5,191 nt of DNA from the NCBI GenBank assembly GCA_030591195.1, contig JAUVBO010000336.1:1-5191 (forward strand). Direction: 5' to 3'. Below the pieces are notes generated by a model that worked only from the letters and a program-made list of their open reading frames with translations, had not been told where the DNA came from and made no database searches. How positions within the stretch are numbered: the first letter of the stretch is position 1; every line of letters begins with the position of its first letter. This document shows, in pieces, positions 1 to 5,191 of this stretch. The DNA is from Pseudomonadota bacterium. Lineage in GTDB: Bacteria > Myxococcota > Polyangia > GCA-2747355 > JACKDQ01. A program made the translations under genes and the position numbers.

Positions 1-635
1 ACAAGGCGCGCGAGGCGGTCAAGCAGCTGAGCCAGGCGCGGCGCAGCACGCCGAAGGACACCGAGCTGCTGGTGCTGCTCGGCCGAGCGATGCTCGCGGC
101 GAGGATGGAAGACGACGCCTACTCGACGTTCAAGGCCGCGCTGAGGCACGACCCGGGCAACCCACTGGCGCTGCTGCAGATGGGCCGCATCGGCATCATC
201 GACGCCGAGTTCGGGCTCGCGGTGCGCGATCTGAACAAGGCGCTGGTCGCGGCCAAGCAGCGCAACCGACCCAAGGCGCTGCAGGCGTCGATCTACTCGA
301 TCCTGGGGCTGGCCTATCTGCGCCAGGGCAACACCGGCCAGGCCATCGCCAACCTGCAAGACGCGATCGACCTCGACCCGTTGGCCGCCGAGCCGCACTA
401 TCACATGGGTCAGACCTACGACGCCCTCACGCGGCCGGCGAAGGCGGTGGGCCACTACGGCAAGGCGATCGAGCTCGACCCGAACCTGGCGGATGCATAC
501 CTGCGGGCGGGCAAGGCCTACATCAAGGCCGGCGATAACGCCACCGCGGCGAAGTTCCTCCAGGCTTACCTCGGCAAGGCCTCATCGGTCCGCAGGAAGG
601 CCGAGGCCACCGAGCTGCTGCGCAAGCTTCAATGA
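1..635 (+). CDS. TPR-repeat protein, 5'-truncated by the window edge
   Basis: The frame is open from the first complete codon at position 3 to the TGA at 633-635 and shows 210 residues. A GTG at 72 could serve as a start, but the preceding 23 codons read as the end of another TPR helix pair, so the gene almost certainly begins outside the window. About five consecutive 34-residue tetratricopeptide repeats can be read at visible residues 20-53, 54-88, 93-127, 128-161 and 162-195. The third to fifth are the most regular, with the Leu-Gly/Ala-Tyr pattern in helix A and endings such as AIDLDP and AIELDP. TPR arrays form superhelical protein-binding scaffolds; no catalytic domain is visible. The stop overlaps the next start (ATGA), so the two are probably translationally coupled. 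The missing N-terminus could carry another domain, so the specific role cannot be named. Confidence 0.9.
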   Translation, partial: KAREAVKQLSQARRSTPKDTELLVLLGRAMLAARMEDDAYSTFKAALRHDPGNPLALLQMGRIGIIDAEFGLAVRDLNKALVAAKQRNRPKALQASIYSILGLAYLRQGNTGQAIANLQDAIDLDPLAAEPHYHMGQTYDALTRPAKAVGHYGKAIELDPNLADAYLRAGKAYIKAGDNATAAKFLQAYLGKASSVRRKAEATELLRKLQ

Positions 636-1333
636 CGAGCTCTGAACGGCGCGTGACCGATGCTCTCGTGAGCGCCGCCCAGGTGCTGACCAACCGGTCC
701 CTCTACGCCGCTGCGGTTGGTGTCTACAGCAAGGTCGTCACGCTCGACTCGACCCACAGCATGGACTGGTATGGTCTCGGCGAGGCGATCTTCCGCCAGT
801 CGTCGGACACGCCGGATCCCAACTTGCTGCTCGCCGGGCTCGCCTGCGTCAGGCGCGCCCTGGTCGAGGACAAGGGCAACATCTGGGCCCAGCGGCTCGA
901 GGGAGCGATGCAGGCCCGCACGCCGCTGACCGCGGAGCAGTCCACCGGCTGCGAGCCATTCACCGGCGATGCCGCGACGCTCGGCGGCAAGGTCGGCTTC
1001 TCCGCCACCACCCTCGCCGATGGGGTCGAAGGGGCCTCTTCGTGGGAGGAGCGGATGCTGCTGATGAGCTGGCTCGGCCGCCACCAGGACGACGACTTCG
1101 CCGAGCTGCTGCTCCGCGGTGCGCGCGACGACAACGATCAGGTTCAGGGGGCAGCGATCGAGAGCCTCCAGCGCTGGATCGACAGGGCCGCGGTGCGCGA
1201 CTGCTTCGAGGACCTCGCCCGCGCGGGGTGTAGCCGCGCCCTCACCCAGCAGCTCGCCGAGGCCCTCGGTAGGCTCCGCGACACCGAACACGGCGAGTGG
1301 GCGGCGGCGCAGCTCGCCGAGCTCGACGGCTGA
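632..1333 (+). CDS. TPR-like/HEAT-like helical repeat protein, function unknown
   Basis: This is a 233-residue all-helical protein. Its ATG overlaps the upstream TGA by four bases and has no clear Shine-Dalgarno sequence, which points to translational coupling with the TPR gene. Residues 9-40 and 44-80 look like degenerate TPR helix pairs (AAQVLTNRSLYAAAVGVYSK, then WYGLGEAIF and LACVRRAL). Residues 81-137 are a less regular linker containing one Cys (107). Residues 138-180 and about 195-230 resemble HEAT-type repeats: WEERMLLMSWLGR, DDNDQVQGAAIESLQRW, and ALTQQLAEALGRL. There is no signal peptide, membrane segment or catalytic motif. The composition suggests a cytoplasmic adaptor that works with the upstream TPR protein, but that is inference. 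It ends at a TGA 40 bp from the stop of the convergent lipoprotein gene. I do not recognise a named family. Confidence 0.85.
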   Translation: MTSSERRVTDALVSAAQVLTNRSLYAAAVGVYSKVVTLDSTHSMDWYGLGEAIFRQSSDTPDPNLLLAGLACVRRALVEDKGNIWAQRLEGAMQARTPLTAEQSTGCEPFTGDAATLGGKVGFSATTLADGVEGASSWEERMLLMSWLGRHQDDDFAELLLRGARDDNDQVQGAAIESLQRWIDRAAVRDCFEDLARAGCSRALTQQLAEALGRLRDTEHGEWAAAQLAELDG

Positions 1334-1336
1334 CCA

Positions 1337-1366
1337 GGGGCTCAGCTCGCGAGACCGCGAGGCCCC
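1337..1366. terminator. candidate bidirectional terminator hairpin between convergent genes
   Basis: The 40-bp gap between the two convergent stops holds an interrupted inverted repeat. The outer arms are GGGGC (1337-1341) and GCCCC (1362-1366). The inner arms are CTCGCG (1346-1351) and CGCGAG (1356-1361), around the loop AGAC. A four-base bulge (TCAG) separates the two stems on one side only. That gives eleven G+C-rich pairs and would fold on either strand. There is no T-run on either side, so it is not a canonical intrinsic terminator. Its position makes a stabilising or bidirectional termination role plausible. Confidence 0.4.
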
Positions 1367-1373
1367 ACCCGGG

Positions 1374-2807
1374 TCACGGGCTGCAGGCGACGTGGGAGAA
1401 GTAGATCCGGTCCTGGGGCGCGTTCATCCAGGTGACAGCGAACTTGCCACCGACGGAGATCATCTCCGGGAAGGCCGCCGTGCCCTCGGCGTCGGGCGAG
1501 ACGGTGACGATGCCACAGCTCGGGTCGCCGCTGTTGTAGCAGCTGGTGCCGTCGGCCTGCAGCGGGTTGCCACCGTCGTCGATGATCGCGAAGACGAGCT
1601 TCGATCCCGCCTTGCCACAGTCGTCCTGCCAGACCAGCGCGTAGCGCTCGCCGTTGAAGGCCACCGCTGGCGTGCAGGGGTTGCCCTGGTTGCCCACCTG
1701 CTGGACGCCCATCACGGTGCCCGCCCGGTCGATCCGCGAGAAGCGGATCATCCCGGTGTCCGCGCTCGGGTTCTCCGAGTAGGCGACACCGTACTCGGGC
1801 CCGATGGCGACGAGGTCGGGGGACGAGCTCAGCAGGCCGTGGTTGGTCACCAGGCTCTGCTCGGCGCCCTTGAGCGCGCCGTCGCCGTCAAGCGCGACGA
1901 AGATCAGCTCGTTGCGGCTCATGCTCGGGCTGTCCTTCCAGACCAGCGCGTAGCCCTGGCCATCGTGGGCCATCATCGGCGAGAGGGGCTTGCTCGGCGA
2001 GTCGTCGGTGGTGATCCGTTTCTCGGCCACCTTGTCCGAGCCGTCGAGATTGACCACCTTGAAGTAGATGTCGTACCGCCCCATGGTTGGACCGCCCGGG
2101 TATGGAGGATCCTCGACGTTCCGACCGTTGCGCCAGCCGAGGGCGAGCTCCTTGACGTCGAGCGTCCCCTCGACGCCGACGAAGGCCGGCCGCACCAGGT
2201 ACGGATAGCTCGCCGCCCCGGAGCTGGTGATCTTGGTCCCCGCACCCTCGGGGCGACCCTGGGCGTCGATCCGACGGAGGATGATGTCGCTGGTGGTCGA
2301 GTACTTCTCGTCGCCCTTGTCGCCCCAGACCACGGCGAAGCCCGCCGACAGCCCCGCGATGCCCACCGGCTCCGTCGAGCGCGCCGAGGGCTGGTCGGAC
2401 AGCTGCACGTGGGCGCCGGCCGGCTGGCCCTCGGGGCTGACCCGGACGAAGGCCGGATAAGCCAGGATCGAGCTCTCGACCTTGACCTCCTGGGTCCAGA
2501 CCACCCCGTACTGGTCGTTGGCCCAGGCGATGCGCGGCAGCCAGCCCGATCGTCCCTCGGTGTTCTCGTAGAGCACCTGGGTGTCCACCGCCTGGCAGTT
2601 CGAGCCGATCTTGGTCGGCGTGCCGACGTCGGGCATCGGGATGCGGTTGTCGGGTTGGCCCCCCGATCCATCGAAGTTCGCGCCACCGCCATCAACACCG
2701 CCGGTGTTGTTTCCGGCCGAGGTGCCGACGCAGGCGCCAGTCAGGGCCAGCAGCAACGCCAGCGGCGGGGCCGCCAGCAAGGACGAGAGGGTCGTCGAAG
2801 TCGTCAT
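1374..2807 (-). CDS. Secreted lipoprotein, predicted seven-bladed beta-propeller
   Basis: The gene encodes 477 residues. The start at 2807 is chosen because GGAGGTG lies three bases before it and the signal peptide follows directly; a start at 2870 would add 21 unlikely residues. Residues 1-25 form a lipoprotein signal (hydrophobic LALLLALTGA) with the lipidated Cys at 26. Its lipobox LTGAC is acceptable but has Thr at -3 rather than Leu. Residues 27-65 are a Gly/Asn/Ser/Pro linker. The rest shows seven repeats of about 50-67 residues, each with a strand such as YALVW or FAVVW followed by a strand ending in a D-G turn. Core positions are near W104, W161, W225, W290, Y343, W393 and W460. Six further cysteines (71, 378, 397, 423, 431, 475) suggest disulfides and an exported fold. 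It is probably membrane-anchored outside the cytoplasm. Ligand and function are unknown, and no catalytic motif is seen. Confidence 0.85.
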   Translation of the reverse strand: MTTSTTLSSLLAAPPLALLLALTGACVGTSAGNNTGGVDGGGANFDGSGGQPDNRIPMPDVGTPTKIGSNCQAVDTQVLYENTEGRSGWLPRIAWANDQYGVVWTQEVKVESSILAYPAFVRVSPEGQPAGAHVQLSDQPSARSTEPVGIAGLSAGFAVVWGDKGDEKYSTTSDIILRRIDAQGRPEGAGTKITSSGAASYPYLVRPAFVGVEGTLDVKELALGWRNGRNVEDPPYPGGPTMGRYDIYFKVVNLDGSDKVAEKRITTDDSPSKPLSPMMAHDGQGYALVWKDSPSMSRNELIFVALDGDGALKGAEQSLVTNHGLLSSSPDLVAIGPEYGVAYSENPSADTGMIRFSRIDRAGTVMGVQQVGNQGNPCTPAVAFNGERYALVWQDDCGKAGSKLVFAIIDDGGNPLQADGTSCYNSGDPSCGIVTVSPDAEGTAAFPEMISVGGKFAVTWMNAPQDRIYFSHVACSP

Positions 2808-2900
2808 CTTCACCTCCGCTTGCAGTCTACGAATGTGGGCTATCCCAGGACAAGGGCAAGCAAGATCCAAACCGCGGCGTTATTTAATGAATCAAGGAGT
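2808..2900 (-). promoter_or_regulatory. Intergenic leader of the lipoprotein gene with A+T-rich patch; possible promoter
   Basis: These 93 bp separate the oxidoreductase stop from the lipoprotein start on the same strand. The part next to the oxidoreductase is strikingly A+T-rich for this window. On the minus strand it holds TTGATT (2889-2894) and TTAAAT (2882-2887). These two are too close together to be a -35/-10 pair. TTAAAT could be a -10 element with a poor -35 (TTGCTA, 19 bases upstream, inside the oxidoreductase 3' end). I cannot assign a convincing sigma-70 or sigma-54 promoter. Independent transcription of the lipoprotein is suggested by the spacing and base composition only. Confidence 0.3.
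2811..2817 (-). promoter_or_regulatory. Strong Shine-Dalgarno site for the lipoprotein gene
   Basis: On the minus strand GGAGGTG stands three bases (AAG) before the ATG at 2807. It is the best ribosome binding site in the window. It fixes the start, which also places the signal peptide at the extreme N-terminus. Confidence 0.85.
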
Positions 2901-2938
2901 TTATGCTAGCAATGGCAGGCCACTGCCGTTGCCGCGGT
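2871..2938. repeat. 8-bp inverted repeat flanking the A+T-rich patch
   Basis: ACCGCGGC at 2871-2878 is the exact reverse complement of GCCGCGGT at 2931-2938. Each arm contains the palindrome CCGCGG. The 52 bp between them hold the A+T-rich patch, the oxidoreductase stop codon (2901-2903) and a smaller hairpin: CAATGG at 2910-2915 against CCACTG at 2920-2925, with one A-C mismatch that becomes G-U in the minus-strand RNA. It could be paired protein-binding sites or a structured mRNA junction. Eight-bp G+C-rich matches also arise by chance in such DNA. Confidence 0.4.
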
Positions 2939-3917
2939 GACAGTTTCTGTCGCCCACCGGTGTGGGCATGCCGCTGCCGATCGCCGCCTCGGCCGCAGCG
3001 AGCCAGCGCATGACCCGCAGGCCGTGGGCCGCCGAGGTGGCCGGCTCGAGGCCCGCGGCAGCACAGGCAACGAAGTGCGCGCACTCGGCCGTCAGCGGCT
3101 GCACCGCCTCCAGCTCCGGCGTCTCCACCCGCCCTGCTCGCCAGACCCGCAGCTTCTTCGCCGACCAGGTGTCGTCGAAGACCGCGGTGGCGCGGCTGCC
3201 GACCACCGTCAGCCGCCGCTGCCGCCGGGGCTCGAGCCACGACAGGTGCAGCTGGGCCAGGCTGCCGTCGGACAGCGAGAGGTTGACGAAGGCCGCCTCG
3301 GTGAGCCCGTCGGCGCCGGTTACCCCGCGCGCCGTCACCGAGACCGGCTCGGCGTCGAGCAGTAGATCGACCAGGCTCAGGTCGTGGGGCCCGAGGCTGA
3401 AGAGCACTCCGCCGGCCTCGCGGCGGTCTGACGCGAGGAGGTTGGTCCGGGTGGCGCTGAGGTAGCGCACCGTCCCGAGCTCGCCGTCTTCGATCAGCCG
3501 GCGCAGGCGCACCACCGCGGGGTGGTAGGCCAGCAGGTGGCCGACCATCAGCAGGCGCCGCCGAGCGGCCGAGGCCGCCGCGAGCTCCACGGCCGTCTCG
3601 GGATCGAGGGTCATCGGCTTTTCGACCAGCACGTGCTTGCCCGCGCCGAGGGCGGCCAGCGCGGGCGCGACGTGCCGCGCGCTGTCGGTGGCCACCACCA
3701 CCGCCTCGACCTGGCCGTCGTCGAGGACCCGCTCGAGCTCGCCGGTCAGCCGGGCCGTCGGCGCGAGCTGCTCGGCAGCGCGCAGAGCCGACGGATCGAG
3801 GTCGCAGACCCAGCGCAGCTCGGCACCGGGCAGGCGGGCCAGGTCACGCACATGGTTGCGCCCCCAGCGGCCCGCGCCGATCACCCCCACGCCGACGGGT
3901 CGGTGATGCAGTAGCAT
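2901..3917 (-). CDS. Gfo/Idh/MocA-family NAD-dependent oxidoreductase, WbpB/WlbA-like (UDP-sugar 3-dehydrogenase)
   Basis: This is a 338-residue protein. The N-terminal Rossmann domain begins with the nucleotide-binding motif G14-A-G16-R-W-G19, with an acidic D39 after the second strand, consistent with NAD. The family's E99-K100-P101 motif carries the probable catalytic lysine, and H178 in the GGVLFSLGPHDL segment (169-180) is the second catalytic-type residue. The C-terminal sheet has the signature LSWLEP and VVGSRATAVFDD (225-249), which I associate with nucleotide-sugar members of the family. The known role of WbpB/WlbA is oxidation of C3 of UDP-N-acetyl-glucosaminuronic acid in the cytoplasm. 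The adjacent WbpD-like acetyltransferase supports this assignment. The 59-bp upstream gap holds only a weak G-rich ribosome site. The last 16 or so residues look like a non-conserved extension. Another sugar dehydrogenase specificity is possible. Confidence 0.85.
   Translation of the reverse strand: MLLHHRPVGVGVIGAGRWGRNHVRDLARLPGAELRWVCDLDPSALRAAEQLAPTARLTGELERVLDDGQVEAVVVATDSARHVAPALAALGAGKHVLVEKPMTLDPETAVELAAASAARRRLLMVGHLLAYHPAVVRLRRLIEDGELGTVRYLSATRTNLLASDRREAGGVLFSLGPHDLSLVDLLLDAEPVSVTARGVTGADGLTEAAFVNLSLSDGSLAQLHLSWLEPRRQRRLTVVGSRATAVFDDTWSAKKLRVWRAGRVETPELEAVQPLTAECAHFVACAAAGLEPATSAAHGLRVMRWLAAAEAAIGSGMPTPVGDRNCHRGNGSGLPLLA
2939..2951. repeat. 13-bp interrupted palindrome GACAGTTTCTGTC
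   Basis: GACAG and CTGTC are perfect arms around TTT, directly abutting the second arm of the 8-bp inverted repeat at 2931-2938. In a plus-strand transcript the stem extends to eight pairs (2936-2954) with one G-U. It lies inside the last codons of the oxidoreductase gene. It has the shape of a dimeric regulator's operator or a short hairpin, but no regulator is identifiable. Confidence 0.35.
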
Positions 3918-3976
3918 CGCCCCAGCCTACCCGCCGGCCGGCCGAACACAAGGACCCTTCTCCGATCGATTCGCGA

Positions 3977-4606
3977 TCAGTGGCGGGCGATGGTCGGGCG
4001 CAGGCCCTCGCCGATCTCGACGTAGAGCTCTCCGCAGGCCGGGCAGCCGAACCCAGCCGTGGCCTCGTCGGCGGCCTCGCCGGCGGCCTCGCCGGCCAGC
4101 TCCTCCAGCGCGGCGAGGGTCTCGCCGCAGCGGCAGACCCAGCCAGCCCGACAGGCGGGCACACCGAGCATCAGCGCGTGGGGCGGCACCTCCCGGGTGA
4201 CCACCGCGCCCGCGCCCACCAGCGCGTAGGCGCCGATGTCGTGGCCGCAGAGCACGGTGCAATTAGCACCGAGGGTCGCGCCGCGGCCGACGCGGGTCGG
4301 TTGATACTCGGACTTGCGCTCGATGAAGGCCCGCGGCGTCACGACGTTGGTGAAGACCATCGACGGCCCGCAGAAGACCTCGTCCTCGAGGATCACTCCC
4401 TCGTAGACCGAGACGTTGTTCTGGATCTTGACGCGGTCGCCAACCACCGCGCCGCGGCTGACGAAGACGTTCTGGCCGAGGATGCACCCGCGGCCGATCC
4501 GCGCGCCGCTCATCACGTGGCAGTAGTGCCAGACCTTCGTTCCGGCGCCGATCTCGGCGCCGTCGTCGACGGTCGCCGTCGGGTGGATCGATCGCTCCGT
4601 GGTCAT
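3977..4606 (-). CDS. Left-handed beta-helix N-acetyltransferase, WbpD/WlbB-like, with C-terminal zinc ribbon
   Basis: This 209-residue protein belongs to the hexapeptide-repeat acyltransferases. Residues 6-150 carry the isoleucine/valine-rich repeats ([27 protein letters not shown]) and the segment [20 protein letters not shown] (60-79), closely resembling WbpD/WlbB as I recall them. It ends with [20 protein letters not shown] (131-150), the usual acetyl-CoA-binding coil. WbpD/WlbB acetylate the 3-amine of UDP-2-acetamido-3-amino-glucuronic acid using acetyl-CoA, usually as trimers. Residues 158-193 contain C158, C160, C188 and C191 in a CxCG...CPxCG arrangement, a probable zinc ribbon, interrupted by an Ala/Glu-rich linker. 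The ATG at 4606 is preferred because beta-helix homology starts immediately after it and GAGGGGGAG lies four bases upstream. In-frame starts further upstream lie inside the previous gene. The start is 16 nt from the preceding stop, so the two probably share an operon. Confidence 0.88.
   Translation of the reverse strand: MTTERSIHPTATVDDGAEIGAGTKVWHYCHVMSGARIGRGCILGQNVFVSRGAVVGDRVKIQNNVSVYEGVILEDEVFCGPSMVFTNVVTPRAFIERKSEYQPTRVGRGATLGANCTVLCGHDIGAYALVGAGAVVTREVPPHALMLGVPACRAGWVCRCGETLAALEELAGEAAGEAADEATAGFGCPACGELYVEIGEGLRPTIARH
4061..4096. repeat. 12-bp in-frame tandem repeat, three copies
   Basis: GGCCTCGCCGGC occurs twice in tandem (4073-4084 and 4085-4096), preceded by a copy with one change (GGCCTCGTCGGC, 4061-4072). 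On the coding minus strand it gives AGEA, AGEA and ADEA (residues 171-182 of the acetyltransferase). This is the linker between the zinc-ribbon cysteine pairs. Copy-number change by slippage would keep the frame. Confidence 0.85.
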
Positions 4607-4610
4607 CCGG

Positions 4611-4619
4611 CTCCCCCTC
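4611..4619 (-). promoter_or_regulatory. Shine-Dalgarno site for the acetyltransferase
   Basis: GAGGGGGAG on the minus strand lies four bases before the ATG at 4606, in the 16-nt gap after the upstream stop. It supports this start over the in-frame upstream ATG/GTG codons, which lie within the preceding gene. Confidence 0.6.
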
Positions 4620-4622
4620 GTC

Positions 4623-5191
4623 TCACTCACTGCGGAACAGCGGCAGGATCCGCCGTGACCAGTCGCGACCCCAGCTGATCGCCTCCCAGGGATCGATCCC
4701 GAGGGCCTCGAGCGGGTTGGCGACGGTGTCGAGCAGCCGCCCGGCGCTGCCCGGCAACAACCCCGAGCGCGACAGCAGCCGCCCGGCGAAGCGCAGCGAG
4801 TTGCTCGCCACTTCGGAGACGGCGCCGACGCCGACCAGGGCCAGCAGCCACGGCGGGCAGGGATCGAGCACCGCCTGCCGGCTCGAGACCGCGCGGGCGA
4901 TCGCCGAGCGATCACCGCAGACCAGCCGGTGCCAGCTCGACAGCGGCAAGAAGAGTCCGATGTGCGGCCGCTCGGAGCGCTCGGCCACCGCCTCGATCAC
5001 TGCCGGCGCGTCGCGGCGGATGTCGGCGAACCTCACCCGGTCGGCGATGGCGCGATGGGTCGTCACCAGCTGGATGTCTCCCCCCCGCTTGACCGCGATC
5101 AACGAGGTCCAGATCCGCCGCCGGTCGACGAGGTAGAAGACGAAGCTCCGCCGATCAGGGAGCATCCGGTCGAAGGTCGCCTGAACGACCG
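4623..5191 (-). CDS. Uncharacterised protein, probably open at the right edge
   Basis: The frame gives 180 residues from the ATG at 5165, but it stays open to the window edge (VVQATFDR just before that Met) and no Shine-Dalgarno precedes it. The real start is probably outside the window. Counting from that Met, residues 7-36 look like three beta strands ([24 protein letters not shown]). Residues 52-64 form a helix and 67-82 another strand ([16 protein letters not shown]). Residues 85-145 are mostly helical with a moderately hydrophobic patch ([15 protein letters not shown], 106-120), too polar to be called a membrane segment. The end is Trp-rich (W160, W165, W169). No catalytic motif is recognisable. 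It lies 16 nt upstream of the acetyltransferase, so co-transcription with the sugar genes is likely, but a polysaccharide role is only a guess. I do not recognise the family. Confidence 0.75.
   Translation of the reverse strand, partial: VVQATFDRMLPDRRSFVFYLVDRRRIWTSLIAVKRGGDIQLVTTHRAIADRVRFADIRRDAPAVIEAVAERSERPHIGLFLPLSSWHRLVCGDRSAIARAVSSRQAVLDPCPPWLLALVGVGAVSEVASNSLRFAGRLLSRSGLLPGSAGRLLDTVANPLEALGIDPWEAISWGRDWSRRILPLFRSE

Noticed and set aside
629..1291. 220-codon minus-strand frame opposite the TPR/HEAT gene
   Set aside because: Its Gly/Ala/Arg-rich sequence has no domain logic. The plus-strand gene has helical repeats and coupled ATGA initiation.
2823..2863. Repeated CAAG motifs (CAAGGGCAAGCAAG) upstream of the lipoprotein
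   Set aside because: The copies are short, irregularly spaced and too few to be an iteron or operator array.
1119..2909. 596-codon open frame on the plus strand opposite the lipoprotein
   Set aside because: It is a G+C-rich shadow. The product is low-complexity Arg/Asp/Gly/Val sequence, and the opposite strand has a signal peptide, a strong ribosome site and regular repeats.
2903..3013. 36-codon plus-strand frame with five cysteines, preceded by AAGGAG
   Set aside because: The ribosome-like site is only three bases from the first ATG and twelve from the second. The frame lies antisense to the conserved end of the oxidoreductase, and the cysteines follow from G+C-rich TGC codons. No support beyond chance.
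3935..3944. Palindrome CGGCCGGCCG in the gap between acetyltransferase and oxidoreductase
   Set aside because: Such palindromes are expected in DNA this G+C-rich, and nothing around it suggests a site.
3964..3978. Small inverted repeat GATCG/CGATC overlapping the acetyltransferase stop
   Set aside because: Five pairs with no T-run are too weak to call a terminator.
3980..4678. 232-codon plus-strand frame opposite the acetyltransferase
   Set aside because: The hexapeptide repeats on the minus strand identify the real gene. This frame has only biased composition.
4607..4915. N-terminal extension of the acetyltransferase to an upstream ATG
   Set aside because: The extra residues are Arg/Ser/Pro/Cys-rich out-of-frame reading of the upstream gene. 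The beta-helix and ribosome site both point to 4606.

Overview
The window is very G+C-rich, with G/C strongly preferred at third codon positions and almost no space between genes. It carries tandem TPR/HEAT-type scaffold genes and a surface lipoprotein with a long Gly/Asn/Ser linker after the lipidated cysteine. This combination fits a Myxococcota-like (deltaproteobacterial-grade) Gram-negative bacterium. That assignment is an inference from style; no taxonomic marker gene is present.

Layout. Positions 1-1333 carry two plus-strand genes that overlap by ATGA. The first is the 3' part of a TPR-repeat protein and the second is a 233-residue protein with TPR-like then HEAT-like helical repeats. 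A G+C-rich interrupted hairpin sits in the 40-bp convergent gap (1334-1373). From 1374 to the right edge everything is on the minus strand, in transcription order: an unrecognised protein (5191 to 4623, probably open at the edge), a left-handed beta-helix N-acetyltransferase of the WbpD/WlbB type (4606 to 3977), a Gfo/Idh/MocA oxidoreductase of the WbpB/WlbA type (3917 to 2901), and a secreted lipoprotein predicted to be a seven-bladed beta-propeller (2807 to 1374).

How they work together. In known bacteria the oxidoreductase and acetyltransferase families act in the same pathway. The oxidoreductase oxidises C3 of a UDP-N-acetyl-hexuronic acid, a PLP aminotransferase (not in this window) aminates it, and the acetyltransferase acetylates the new amine. 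The product is a UDP-2,3-diacetamido-uronic acid for surface polysaccharide. The unrecognised upstream gene is 16 nt from the acetyltransferase and so probably shares its transcript. The lipoprotein follows after 93 bp that include an A+T-rich patch and a strong ribosome binding site, so it may be transcribed separately. The two plus-strand genes have no evident functional link to the sugar genes.

No RNA genes, CRISPR array, insertion sequence or phage gene is visible. I found no convincing new multi-gene system. The items most worth checking are the lipoprotein's propeller architecture and disulfides, the unrecognised gene at the right edge, the cluster of inverted repeats at 2871-2954, and the in-frame 12-bp tandem repeat in the acetyltransferase linker.
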